Shown piece after piece: positions 36,703 through 45,247 of a stretch of DNA of 64,000 bases. Where the stretch lies: positions 62,001-126,000 of the forward strand of contig CAAGCB010000012.1 of assembly GCA_900768185.1 (NCBI GenBank). Direction: 5' to 3'. The translations under genes were made by a program, and so were the position numbers. This stretch comes from Alphaproteobacteria bacterium. Lineage in GTDB: Bacteria > Pseudomonadota > Alphaproteobacteria > CAAGCB01 > CAG-977. The stretch's first letter is position 1; the number at the start of each line of letters is the position of its first letter. A model generated the notes under the pieces. The model saw only the letters and a program-made list of their open reading frames with translations, was not told where the DNA came from and did not search any database.

Positions 36703-36986
36703 TTAAAAGTCCGGCGGTCGGTTTTTTGCGATTGTTCGAAAGGAAAAGAAAATATGTCGGGACGACGGTTCGCCGCCCCGTCTTTGTCGCCGACAACTGC
36801 GACGGGTGCGGTTTGTGCGCGCGCGTCTGTCCCGCCGCGGCGATTGCCGTTTCGGTTTCGGTCGGCGAAAAAACGGTCGGGTTTGATTTGAAAAACGACA
36901 GATGCGCTTCCTGCGCCCTGTGCGTCGAAGCCTGTCCCCGCCAGGCGTTGCTGTTCAAGGAGGCTTCCCCCGATGTACACGGTTGA
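36699..36986 (+). CDS. nuoI: Complex I subunit I, compact 2x[4Fe-4S] protein
   Basis: A 95-residue protein with two complete ferredoxin motifs, Cys34/37/40/44 (CDGCGLCARVCP) and Cys69/72/75/79 (CASCALCVEACP), which hold clusters N6a and N6b. It is much shorter than the usual alphaproteobacterial NuoI (about 160 residues), lacking most N- and C-terminal extensions. Start ATG 36699 overlaps the nuoH stop. A frame extending upstream to 36525 is only the nuoH shadow. Confidence 0.88.
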   Translation: MIKSPAVGFLRLFERKRKYVGTTVRRPVFVADNCDGCGLCARVCPAAAIAVSVSVGEKTVGFDLKNDRCASCALCVEACPRQALLFKEASPDVHG

Positions 36987-37482
36987 GTTTTATGTTTTTG
37001 CTCTGCTGGTGTTGGCGGCAGCGTTTTTGTCCGTGACCGTCAAAGACATTTTATACGCGGCGTTCTGTCATGTGCAGGCGGCGATCGCCGTCGCCGGAAT
37101 TTTGGCGGGATTGAACGCCAAATATGTCAGTTTCGCCGTTTTGGCGATGTCGGCGGCGTCCGTTTTGGTGTTTTTGACATTCGCTTTGATCGTGTTTGAT
37201 TCGGGCGGTGCGAAAGCCGCTTCGCCCGTGTCGTCAACAAAGATTTTGCCGCTTTTTTTTATTTTGTCGGTCGCGGAAACCGTGTGGCTGCTGTTTAAAC
37301 CGCATTGGGGCGACGGCAGGGCGGCGAACGATTTTTCTCTGCCGGTTCTGGGGGATATCCTGTACGCCGATTACGGACTGTGCGTGATTGTGTTCGCGGC
37401 GGTGATTTTGTCGTGCATGGCGGGATTGTCGGCTTTGCTGATTGAAAGGCGAAAGCCGGAAGGAGGGGAAAATGACCGTTGA
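36973..37482 (+). CDS. nuoJ: Complex I subunit J
   Basis: A 169-residue membrane protein with five hydrophobic segments. The third (NAKYVSFAVLAMSAASVLVFLTFALIVF, about 48-75) aligns with the flexible TM3 helix of NuoJ that carries the pi-bulge and a conserved Tyr; a Tyr is present at about residue 51. Ribosome site AAGGAGG; overlaps nuoI by 14 bases. Confidence 0.78.
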   Translation: MYTVEFYVFALLVLAAAFLSVTVKDILYAAFCHVQAAIAVAGILAGLNAKYVSFAVLAMSAASVLVFLTFALIVFDSGGAKAASPVSSTKILPLFFILSVAETVWLLFKPHWGDGRAANDFSLPVLGDILYADYGLCVIVFAAVILSCMAGLSALLIERRKPEGGENDR

Positions 37483-37774
37483 TGTTCCCGTTATTCTGAC
37501 CGTCAGTTCGTTTTTGGTCTTTTTCGGGTTGTGGGGGGCTTTGCGCCACCGCGGCGATTTGATGCGCGTTTTGTTGGCTTTGCAGTTGGTCTTTTTGGGA
37601 TCTCTGTTTAATTTTTCAATGGGAAGCGCATTGTTTTTCGAACCGTCGGGATTGATTTTCGCACTGTTCACCGCATGCCTGACGGGATTGCAAATCGCGT
37701 CGGCGATGGCGATCTTTTTACTGTATTTCAAAAAGCACAACCGTCTGTCCGACGACGGAAACAATAAAGGATAG
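37472..37774 (+). CDS. nuoK: Complex I subunit K with both conserved Glu replaced by Gln
   Basis: A 100-residue, three-helix subunit that aligns end to end with E. coli NuoK. The two buried glutamates needed for proton translocation in E. coli (Glu36 and Glu72) correspond here to Gln38 (LLALQLVFLG) and Gln74 (LTGLQIASAM). The flanking residues align without gaps around the second site and with one gap before the first. Start ATG 37472 follows AGGAGGGG. Ends with TAG. Confidence 0.85.
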   Translation: MTVDVPVILTVSSFLVFFGLWGALRHRGDLMRVLLALQLVFLGSLFNFSMGSALFFEPSGLIFALFTACLTGLQIASAMAIFLLYFKKHNRLSDDGNNKG

Positions 37775-37779
37775 CTGCC

Positions 37780-39570
37780 ATGGTCATCGCCGTATTGCTG
37801 CCGCTGATCGCCGCGCTGTATGTTTTTTCGGCGGCGTTTTTAAAAAAACGGACGTTCGCCTGGGAAATCGGTACGGCGGCGATCGCCGCGGCGTTTTTGA
37901 ACATCGTGACGATGGCGTTCAACAACTACTTTACCCGCGCGATGTACGAAGCGACCCTGTTGCCGTTCCTGACGACGCTGAAAGGCGATGCTTACGACTG
38001 GCGGTTGAAATTGGACACGACGGAGATCTTTTTGACGGTGTTCGTTTTTTTCTGCGCGCTGATGAGCATGCTGTTCGTCAAAGATTATTTGCCGCAATCG
38101 AAAATGAACCGCTTTGTCGTTTTTTTGCTGGGACTGGTGTCGTGCTTTGTCGTCGCGGTCGGCGCGGACAACATGTTTCAGTTCTTTGCGGGTTGGGAAA
38201 TGTCCGTCGTGTTCGCCTATCTGTCCGTGATGCTGTTTCACGAACAGCAGACCGTGCGTTTGGCGGGCGTGAATTTTTTGATTTGGCAAACCGTGGGCGA
38301 TGTCGCGCTGTTCTGCGCGTGCTTTATGGTCGTCGGACGGACGGGCGATTTTTACATGACGGGTTTTTCAGCGGAGACCGTTGATGCGTTTGCCGGAAAC
38401 GGCGCGGTCGCGTTCGCGCTTTTGCTGACGGCGGGCGCGGCGGCGAAACTGTTGCTGACGCCGGCGAACGTGATGCCGCAAACGGCGGGAATTCCCGTTT
38501 CCGTTCTGTCGTTCGTTCTGCCGACCGCGATGGGCGGACTGGGCGTGTACGCTTTGTACGAATTTTTCCCGTTTGTGGAAAACAGTCCCGCCGCGCGCGC
38601 GGTGTTCGCGATTTGGGGGACGGTGTCGGCGTTCGCGGCTTTGTTGTGCGCGCTGGCGCAAACGAATATCAAAGCCGTTTTGATGAAGCTTTTATCGGCG
38701 CAGTTCGGGTTTGTTCTGACCGTATTGGGCGTCGTCGGTCGGGACGCGGCGTTTTGCGCCTATATCGCTTTGGTCACGCCGATGACGGGGTTGTTTTTGT
38801 GCGCCGGAACGCTGGTGCGCGCCCAAAACGGCGAAGAGGAACTGTCCCGCATGGGCGGATTGAAACAAAAGGCGCCGTTTGTGTTCCGGACGATGATTTT
38901 GCTCGGTTTATGTTGTGTGGGTTTTCCTTATACGGGCAATTCGTGCGTTGTTGCGGACATGCACGCCGTGATGCGTGAAAGACGCATGACGACCGGCGAA
39001 TGGGCTTTGACGCTGTATGCCGTTCTGCTGGCGTTCGTGTTTGCCCGTTTGATCGCGCGGGTGTTCGCCGGACGCGCGAAAGCGTCCGTCAATTCCGCAA
39101 AGCTTGATCAGCCGTCGAAAACGGAGGTCTTGCCCATGACGATTTTGCTGTTGCTGTCCTTTTTTCAAAACCAAGTGTTCGAACGGTCCGTTCTGCCCGA
39201 TTTGACGGGCGCGTTCGGGGCGGACGTGTGGCTGTTGACGGCGGTGGGCGTGACGGGATTTTTCGCGGGGTATTATTGGTTTTCAAACCGCGAATGCGCG
39301 GCGGGAAACGCGGTGACGCGGTTTTTCGCGGCTGATTTCCGGCTGTCCGATTTCTATCGTCAGACCGCGCGGTTCGTTTCGGCGGCGGGCGATTTCTGCC
39401 AACGGTTCGCGCAGGCGGAGCTTTTGACTGAAAAATTGCCGCGCGCCTTGCGCAAAACGGGCGAAAAACTGCAAAAAATCCATTCCGGCACGTCGTCGGA
39501 TTTTCTGGCGTGGACGGTCGCGGGGCTGTTCGCGCTGATTTTTGTTTTAACGTTGACGGTCGGGGGGTGA
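37780..39570 (+). CDS. nuoL: Complex I subunit L (antiporter-like, divergent)
   Basis: A 596-residue membrane protein of near-normal NuoL length, including the C-terminal lateral-helix extension. It retains the TM5 Glu (FFAGWEMSVVF) and the TM7 Lys (GAAAKLLLTP). The following WLPDAMxGPTPVSALIHAATMV region is degraded to VMPQTAGIPVSVLSFVLP, losing the His. The TM12 SKDxIL segment, carrying a further Lys, reads CVVADMHAV. Altered proton path is inferred from these losses. Confidence 0.85.
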   Translation: MVIAVLLPLIAALYVFSAAFLKKRTFAWEIGTAAIAAAFLNIVTMAFNNYFTRAMYEATLLPFLTTLKGDAYDWRLKLDTTEIFLTVFVFFCALMSMLFVKDYLPQSKMNRFVVFLLGLVSCFVVAVGADNMFQFFAGWEMSVVFAYLSVMLFHEQQTVRLAGVNFLIWQTVGDVALFCACFMVVGRTGDFYMTGFSAETVDAFAGNGAVAFALLLTAGAAAKLLLTPANVMPQTAGIPVSVLSFVLPTAMGGLGVYALYEFFPFVENSPAARAVFAIWGTVSAFAALLCALAQTNIKAVLMKLLSAQFGFVLTVLGVVGRDAAFCAYIALVTPMTGLFLCAGTLVRAQNGEEELSRMGGLKQKAPFVFRTMILLGLCCVGFPYTGNSCVVADMHAVMRERRMTTGEWALTLYAVLLAFVFARLIARVFAGRAKASVNSAKLDQPSKTEVLPMTILLLLSFFQNQVFERSVLPDLTGAFGADVWLLTAVGVTGFFAGYYWFSNRECAAGNAVTRFFAADFRLSDFYRQTARFVSAAGDFCQRFAQAELLTEKLPRALRKTGEKLQKIHSGTSSDFLAWTVAGLFALIFVLTLTVGG

Positions 39571-39574
39571 CGCC

Positions 39575-40978
39575 ATGTATGTTTTGCCTTCGGTCGTGTT
39601 GGTGTTGCCTTTTGTCGGCGTGTTGTTTCTGCTGTTTGTTCGGGGAAGCGAACGCGTCGTTTCCAAAAACAGCCGGCATGTCGCGCTGTTGATTACCGTC
39701 AGCGTGTTCTTTCTGTCGCTTCTGTCGTTGACGGCGGGCGGGGATATTTCGCCCATTCGCGCGGACTGGCGCACGGACGTTGACGCGTTGAGCATGTTTT
39801 TCGTTTTGCTGATTTCGTTCGTGACGGTCTTGGCGGTCGGAATCGTGCGCCGCCATGTTCCGTTCGGCGTGCGGGAGTTTTGCTTTTTGGCGCTGACGGC
39901 GGAAGGGTTTATGCTGACGGCGGTGTGCGCGCGTGATTTGTGGCGTTTTTTCGCACTGTGGGAAGCCGCCGCCGTGCCGCTGTTTCTGATGGTCGCCGTG
40001 TGGGGGGCGGAAAAACGCGTCTTTACGGCGTACAAGTTTTTCTTTTCCGATTTGGCGGGCGCGTTGTGCCTGATGCCCGCGATGTGTTATCTGGCGAACA
40101 AGGCTGGGGCGACCGATTTTTCAAGCGTTGCGAAAGTCGCCTTGTCGGCGCGGGAACAGACGGGGCTGGCGGTTGCTTTTATTGCCGCGCTGGCGTTCAA
40201 AGCCCCCTTGTTTCCGTTTCACGCGTGGCTGGGCGAAACGCAGGCGGAATCGCCGGCGCCGACGGGGATTTTGCTGTGCGGCGCGTTTTCAAAGCTGACC
40301 TTTTACGCGTTTTTCAGACTGGTTCTGCCCGTGACGGGGGCGGTGTTGCAACCCGCCGCGCCGTATTTGATCGGTTGGGCGGCTTTTTCCGCGTTGTACG
40401 GGGCTTTGGTCGCGCTGAAACAAACGGAAATCAAAAAAATAGCGGGTTTCGCCCACTTGACGCAGGTCGGTTTTTTGACCGCGGGATTGTTTTGTCTGTC
40501 CGTCGTCGCGCTGAAAAGCCTGCTGTTTTTGTGCGCGGCGCAAGGATTGGCGCTGACCGCGTATTTGATGGCGGCGGGGGCGTTGCAGGCGCGGTTCAAG
40601 GCGGCGCAAATCCGCAATCCGACGGGCGTGATGTCATTGTACCCCTACTTGGGAACGACTTTTTTCCTGTCGTGTCTGGCGGTGCTCGCCGTGCCGCCTT
40701 TGATGCCGTTCACGGGTCAGGTGCTGATTTTTGACGCCGTTTTTTCGCATTTCGCCATGGCGGGGGCGATGCTTTTGCTTTCTTCGGCACTGCTGTACGC
40801 CGCGTTTTTCAGGCTGTTCACCCGTCTGATGTTCGGCGAGGCGGAAAATCAACCCGCCGTTGAGGATATGAGCTGGCGCGAAAAAACGGCGGCGGTGCTG
40901 TTCGGGGCGGTGTTCGTGATGTTGTCGGTCGTGCCCGATTTCGTGTTTTCTTTGGCGCAAAAAGCTGTCGGAGGATAA
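39575..40978 (+). CDS. nuoM: Complex I subunit M (antiporter-like)
   Basis: A 467-residue, about 14-helix subunit. Conserved: TM5 Glu (ALWEAAAVPLFLMVAVWG), TM7 Lys (LAFKAPLFPFHAWL), TM8 Lys (GAFSKLTFY) and the QTEIKKIAGFAHLTQVG loop. The TM12 Glu (E. coli Glu407, in VGEFM) is Gln here (TGQVLIF), another loss of a charged proton-path residue. GGGGGTG precedes the ATG. Confidence 0.88.
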   Translation: MYVLPSVVLVLPFVGVLFLLFVRGSERVVSKNSRHVALLITVSVFFLSLLSLTAGGDISPIRADWRTDVDALSMFFVLLISFVTVLAVGIVRRHVPFGVREFCFLALTAEGFMLTAVCARDLWRFFALWEAAAVPLFLMVAVWGAEKRVFTAYKFFFSDLAGALCLMPAMCYLANKAGATDFSSVAKVALSAREQTGLAVAFIAALAFKAPLFPFHAWLGETQAESPAPTGILLCGAFSKLTFYAFFRLVLPVTGAVLQPAAPYLIGWAAFSALYGALVALKQTEIKKIAGFAHLTQVGFLTAGLFCLSVVALKSLLFLCAAQGLALTAYLMAAGALQARFKAAQIRNPTGVMSLYPYLGTTFFLSCLAVLAVPPLMPFTGQVLIFDAVFSHFAMAGAMLLLSSALLYAAFFRLFTRLMFGEAENQPAVEDMSWREKTAAVLFGAVFVMLSVVPDFVFSLAQKAVGG

Positions 40979-40984
40979 AAGCCT

Positions 40985-42352
40985 ATGTTGACGATAAAGC
41001 CTTTGTTGCCCGTCTTGCCTGAAATTCTGGTGTTGTTTTTCACGGTCGCGTCGCTGATCGCGGGCGTGTGTGCCGTTCCCGCCAAAGCCCGCAAAACGGC
41101 GGACAGAACCGTGTGTTTCGGATTTTGGACGGCTTTGGGCGTGCTGGTGTTCTTTCCCGTTTCGGGGGGCGGCGCGCCGCTGTTCGTTTCGGACGGTTTC
41201 GCCGTTTCGATGAAACGGCTGATCGCTGTCGGAGCGTTGATTTTGTCGGCGTTCGGGACGGATTGGCTGAAATACAAAAAATATTCGCGTTTCGAATTCG
41301 CGCCGCTGTTGGGGTTTTGCGTGTTCGGCATGATGCTGACCGTGTCCGCGCGGTCTTTTCTAACGCAATTTCTGGGGATCGAAGCGGCGACTTTTCCGTT
41401 GCTGTTTCTGACCGCTTACAAACGCCGCGGCGAACGGTCGACGCGGGCGGGAACGAAATTCGCCGTGACGGAATTTGTCGGGACGGGACTGTATTTGTTC
41501 GGCGTCAGCGTGATTTTCGCCTGTTTCGGTTCGGCTGATTTCGAATATCTGGCGGCGGTTGACAAAACGCGGATTCTGCCTGCCGTTTTATGGGGGGTGA
41601 GCTTTATCGTCGCGGGGCTGGCGGTGAAAATCGGGTTGGCGCCGTTCCATTTGTGGGCGCCCGACGTGTACGAAGGCGCGCCGTCGCCCGTCACCGCCGT
41701 TTTTGCCGTTTTGGCGCGGCTGTGCTTTATCGCCGCGCTGGCGCGGATCGTTTCCGGACCGTTCGCGGATTTGGAGCCGTACCGCCAATCCGTTTTGGGC
41801 GTCATGGGGATTCTGTCCGTTTTCATCGGCGGGTTCGGCGCGGTCGTTCAAACGAACGTCAAGCGGTTGCTGGCGTACACCGTGATTGTTCAAAACGGTT
41901 TTGTGATGCAGGCGTTGGTCGCCGCCGATTTAAATTTGACGGTGCGCGCCGCGTTCGCCGATTTCGTTTTGCTGACGGGGCTTTCGGCGATTATGTTGTC
42001 GATGCGCGTCGGCGACGATTTAAACGAGGAATTGCGCGTCCTGTCGGGACAGGGACGGGGAAAACCGGTTCGCGGCGCCTTGTTTTCGGTCGTTTTTCTG
42101 GGGCTGGCGGGCGTTCCGCCCTTTATCGGTTTCGAAACAAGGATCGCATTGTTCAAAGCCGCGGCGGGATTGCCCGTTTTGGCGGTTTTGTCGGCGGCCG
42201 GCGGCGCGCTGGTCATGTATGTGTACTTGAAACTGGTTCGTCAAATGTATATGGTGACCGCGAAAGAGGAATTGTCCGCCGCGCCCGCGGCGTTGAAAGC
42301 CGTTATTGTTTTGTCGGCGGCGGCGTCCGTGTTCGCCGTGGCGGGAGGTTGA
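40985..42352 (+). CDS. nuoN: Complex I subunit N (antiporter-like)
   Basis: A 455-residue, about 14-helix subunit. Conserved: TM5 Glu (LGIEAATFPLLFLTAYKR), TM7 Lys (LAVKIGLAPFHLWAPDVYEGAPSPVTA) and the QTNVKRLLAYTVIVQNG loop. The terminal-channel Lys (E. coli Lys395, GKFYVL) is Arg here (ETRIALF). It is the best conserved of the three antiporter-like subunits. Stop precedes birA by 2 bases. Confidence 0.9.
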   Translation: MLTIKPLLPVLPEILVLFFTVASLIAGVCAVPAKARKTADRTVCFGFWTALGVLVFFPVSGGGAPLFVSDGFAVSMKRLIAVGALILSAFGTDWLKYKKYSRFEFAPLLGFCVFGMMLTVSARSFLTQFLGIEAATFPLLFLTAYKRRGERSTRAGTKFAVTEFVGTGLYLFGVSVIFACFGSADFEYLAAVDKTRILPAVLWGVSFIVAGLAVKIGLAPFHLWAPDVYEGAPSPVTAVFAVLARLCFIAALARIVSGPFADLEPYRQSVLGVMGILSVFIGGFGAVVQTNVKRLLAYTVIVQNGFVMQALVAADLNLTVRAAFADFVLLTGLSAIMLSMRVGDDLNEELRVLSGQGRGKPVRGALFSVVFLGLAGVPPFIGFETRIALFKAAAGLPVLAVLSAAGGALVMYVYLKLVRQMYMVTAKEELSAAPAALKAVIVLSAAASVFAVAGG

Positions 42353-42354
42353 AA

Positions 42355-43074
42355 ATGATTTTGCCGCAAGGCTGGAAACTGATTGAAAAAAAAGAAACGG
42401 AAAGCACGAATCTGGACGTGAAAAAACTGCCTGCGGGGTCGGACAGGATCGCCGTCGTCGCCGATGTTCAATCGAGCGGGCGCGGACGAATGGGACGCCG
42501 CTGGATCAGTCCCGCGGGAAATCTGTACATATCCCTGTGTTTGGAAAAAATTCAGCCGGCGCGCGCGGGCATGTACAGTTTTCTGACCGCCGTTTCGCTG
42601 GCGCAGGCGATGGAACGTTTGTGTCCCGGCATTGACGTCAAATGCAAATGGCCGAACGATTTGCTGGTCGGCGGTAAAAAGATTTCGGGCATTCTGTTGG
42701 AAACGGACGGCGTCGACCGTTTGATCGCAGGTGTCGGCGTCAATATCGTTTCTTTTCCCGAAACGGGCGTGCTGTATAAAACGACATCTTTGAAAAACGA
42801 GGGATACGCCGTCACGCGCGACGAAATGGCGCAGGCTTTTCTGCTGTGTTTCGATTATTGGGACAACCGTCTGAAAACCGAAGGCGTGTCGCCTTTGTTG
42901 GACGCGTGGATCGAAAAAGCCTGCGGGATCGGCGCTCCGGTCACCGTCAACCTGCCCAAGGGATCGATCGGGGGAACTTTTTACGGACTTGATAAAGACG
43001 GGTGTCTTCTGTTAAATAAAGACGGTGAAATCATAAAAATAACAGCCGGAGACGTTTTCTTCGGCGATCAATAA
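42355..43074 (+). CDS. birA: Biotin--[acetyl-CoA-carboxylase] ligase
   Basis: A 239-residue monofunctional BirA without the N-terminal DNA-binding domain. It activates biotin and attaches it to biotin carboxyl carrier proteins. Motifs: STNLD near residue 18, the adenylate loop SSGRGRMGRRW (about 40-50), KWPNDLLVGGKKISGIL (about 101-117) and a C-terminal SH3-like domain. The nuoN-birA-rnj order is widespread in alphaproteobacteria, here without a coaX gene between birA and rnj. Confidence 0.92.
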   Translation: MILPQGWKLIEKKETESTNLDVKKLPAGSDRIAVVADVQSSGRGRMGRRWISPAGNLYISLCLEKIQPARAGMYSFLTAVSLAQAMERLCPGIDVKCKWPNDLLVGGKKISGILLETDGVDRLIAGVGVNIVSFPETGVLYKTTSLKNEGYAVTRDEMAQAFLLCFDYWDNRLKTEGVSPLLDAWIEKACGIGAPVTVNLPKGSIGGTFYGLDKDGCLLLNKDGEIIKITAGDVFFGDQ

Positions 43075-43090
43075 GAATTGGAAAAAAATT

Positions 43091-44767
43091 ATGTCCGACG
43101 AAAAAACGGTTGAATACATCGATGTCCCGAACAAAGGTCTGTTTTTGGTGCCTTTGGGCGGTGTCGGTGAAATCGGTATGAATTTCTACCTGTACGCTTG
43201 CGACGGCGACTGGCTGGCGGTTGATTGCGGCGTCGGGTTTCCGGGCGACCGTCTGCCGGGGATCGACATGCTGTATCCCGATCCGTCTTTCGCCGAAAAA
43301 ATCGCTCCGCGGCTGAAAGGGCTGGTCGTCACTCACGCGCACGAAGACCATATCGGCGCGGTCGCGACGTTTTGGTCTGTTCTGCGCTGTCCCGTCTATG
43401 TGTCCGCGTTCGCCGCGGAAATGTTGGAAACACGATTGGACGAGGCGGGGTTGCTGGGGCGCGTTCCCGTCCATGTGTTCGAATCGGGCGATTTGCTGGA
43501 ACTGAAACCGTTTGAAATCGAACCGGTCGACATCAACCATTCGATACCCGAAGCGGCGTCCCTGCTGATCAGAACGCCGCGCGGCAACGTGTTTCACACG
43601 GGCGACTGGCGTTTCGACGAAGATCCCGTCGTCGGAAAACCCGTCGATTACAAGGCGTTGTCCGCTTTGAAAAAGGAAAAAGTGCTGGCTTTGGTCGGCG
43701 ATTCCACAAACGTGTTCGTCGAAGGCGACATTCCCAGCGAAACGCAGGTCAGGGAATCGCTGACCGAACTGTTTTCGCGTTACAAGGGAAAACGGCTGAT
43801 CGTGACGTGCTTCGCGTCCAACGTCGGGCGCATCGAAAGCATCGCCGAAGCGGCTGAAAAAAACGGACGCACGGTGTGTTTGCTGGGGCGGTCGCTGTGG
43901 CGGGTGGAAGGCGCGGGGCGCGCGGCGGGCTATTTCCGCGGCGTCAACGTGTTTCTGACCGACGAGGAAGCCGCCGAACGCGATCCTGCCGAAGTCCTTT
44001 ATTTATGCACGGGGTGTCAGGGCGAATCCAAAGCGGCGCTGTCTAACATTTCTTACGGAACGGGCGCGGTCAAACCCGTCAAAGGCGACGTCGTCGTTTT
44101 TTCGTCGCGGGTAATCCCCGGCAACGAACAGGCGATCGCGAACATTCAAAACCGCTTTATCGCCAAGGGGATTGACGTCGTCACCGCCAAAGACGCGCTG
44201 GTGCACGTTTCCGGACATTCGGGGCGCAAAGACATGGCGAAAATGTACGAATTCGTCAAACCGAAAATCGCCGTCCCCGTCCACGGCGAAGCGGCGCATC
44301 TGTTTGAACACGCGGCGCTGGCGCGCGCATGCGGGATCAAGGAAACCGTCATCATCAAAGACGGCGACGTTCTGCGGCTGGACGGCGAAGCCCCCGAAAT
44401 CGTCGGCGAAGTGAAAACGGGCGTTTTGGCGCGCGATAAAAAACACATCATTCCTTTAAACGCGGGCGTCATCAAACAACGTCGCCACATGATCGAAGAC
44501 GGCATGGTCGTCGCGACGGTCGTTTTGAATAAAAAGGGCGCTGTTCTGGGCGATGTGCAGTTTTCCGCCGCGGGGCTGATCGAAACGGGCGATCCCGCTT
44601 TTGAAAAAATGAATCTGGGCGTCAAATCCGCGCTGGAATTGTTGTCCGCGGACAAACGCAAGGACGATCAAGCCATCGCCGACACGGTGAAATCCGCCGT
44701 GCGCAAGGTCGTGATGGAAACGCACGGACGGCGTCCGATGGTGGACACGCATCTGGTGCGGGTGTGA
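43091..44767 (+). CDS. rnj: Ribonuclease J
   Basis: A 558-residue metallo-beta-lactamase/beta-CASP nuclease that processes and degrades RNA with 5' exo- and endonuclease activity. The zinc motif THAHEDHIGA is at residues 81-90, further ligands lie in FHTGDWRFDE, and the beta-CASP HVSGHSGRKDM and VPVHGEAAHL motifs are present. A C-terminal domain of about 100 residues is present. It lies 16 bases after birA. Confidence 0.93.
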   Translation: MSDEKTVEYIDVPNKGLFLVPLGGVGEIGMNFYLYACDGDWLAVDCGVGFPGDRLPGIDMLYPDPSFAEKIAPRLKGLVVTHAHEDHIGAVATFWSVLRCPVYVSAFAAEMLETRLDEAGLLGRVPVHVFESGDLLELKPFEIEPVDINHSIPEAASLLIRTPRGNVFHTGDWRFDEDPVVGKPVDYKALSALKKEKVLALVGDSTNVFVEGDIPSETQVRESLTELFSRYKGKRLIVTCFASNVGRIESIAEAAEKNGRTVCLLGRSLWRVEGAGRAAGYFRGVNVFLTDEEAAERDPAEVLYLCTGCQGESKAALSNISYGTGAVKPVKGDVVVFSSRVIPGNEQAIANIQNRFIAKGIDVVTAKDALVHVSGHSGRKDMAKMYEFVKPKIAVPVHGEAAHLFEHAALARACGIKETVIIKDGDVLRLDGEAPEIVGEVKTGVLARDKKHIIPLNAGVIKQRRHMIEDGMVVATVVLNKKGAVLGDVQFSAAGLIETGDPAFEKMNLGVKSALELLSADKRKDDQAIADTVKSAVRKVVMETHGRRPMVDTHLVRV

Positions 44768-44783
44768 CGGAAACGGGCGGAAA

Positions 44784-45167
44784 ATGATAAAAATCGTTGT
44801 TTTCTGTCTGATTCTTTTATCAACGGCGGCGCGGGCGCAAAGCGTCGCCGTTTCCGTTTTTCCCGATGATTGCGAACGGCTGGCGCGGGGCGCGGATTAC
44901 GTCGCGGGCGTTTCGACAACGGGGGCGCGGGTCGTTCCCGCCGATTTGGACGCCGTTCCCGCCGTTGTTCCGGATATGCGCGAAACGGTCGTTTATCTGG
45001 ATTTGAAAAAGGATTTTCCGTTTTGGTCGTCGGACGCGCGTTTCGGCGTTTATCCCGTCGCGCGGGTCGAATTTAAAAACGACGGCGTTTTTGTCAATGG
45101 AACAAGAGTGCTTGAACACGGCTTGAATGCTTTGAAAAATGCCTGTTTAAGGAAAGCGGAACAATAG
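44784..45167 (+). CDS. Small exported protein of unknown function
   Basis: A 127-residue protein with a signal peptide (MIKIVVFCLILLSTAARAQS, cleavage after the ARA motif) and a mature part of about 108 residues with two Cys (CERL near 30, NACL near the end) that could form a disulphide. No family recognised. It starts 16 bases after rnj and ends in TAG. Confidence 0.6.
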   Translation: MIKIVVFCLILLSTAARAQSVAVSVFPDDCERLARGADYVAGVSTTGARVVPADLDAVPAVVPDMRETVVYLDLKKDFPFWSSDARFGVYPVARVEFKNDGVFVNGTRVLEHGLNALKNACLRKAEQ

Positions 45168-45185
45168 ATTTTAGACAAAAAACGA

Positions 45186-45213
45186 TTGACAATCGTCCGT
45201 TTGGTGCTATCCT
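45186..45213 (+). promoter_or_regulatory. Promoter of the HExxH peptidase-like array
   Basis: Perfect TTGACA (45186-45191), a 16-base spacer and TATCCT (45208-45213), 35 bases before the first ATG. It is the only good promoter upstream of four tightly spaced genes. Confidence 0.75.
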
Positions 45214-45247
45214 TTTCCCCGTAATTACATTTTCAGGGGGGCGCACC

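Noticed and set aside
41590..43074. Fused 494-residue protein ending in BirA
   Set aside because: The first 255 codons are the out-of-frame shadow of nuoN; BirA motifs start right after ATG 42355.
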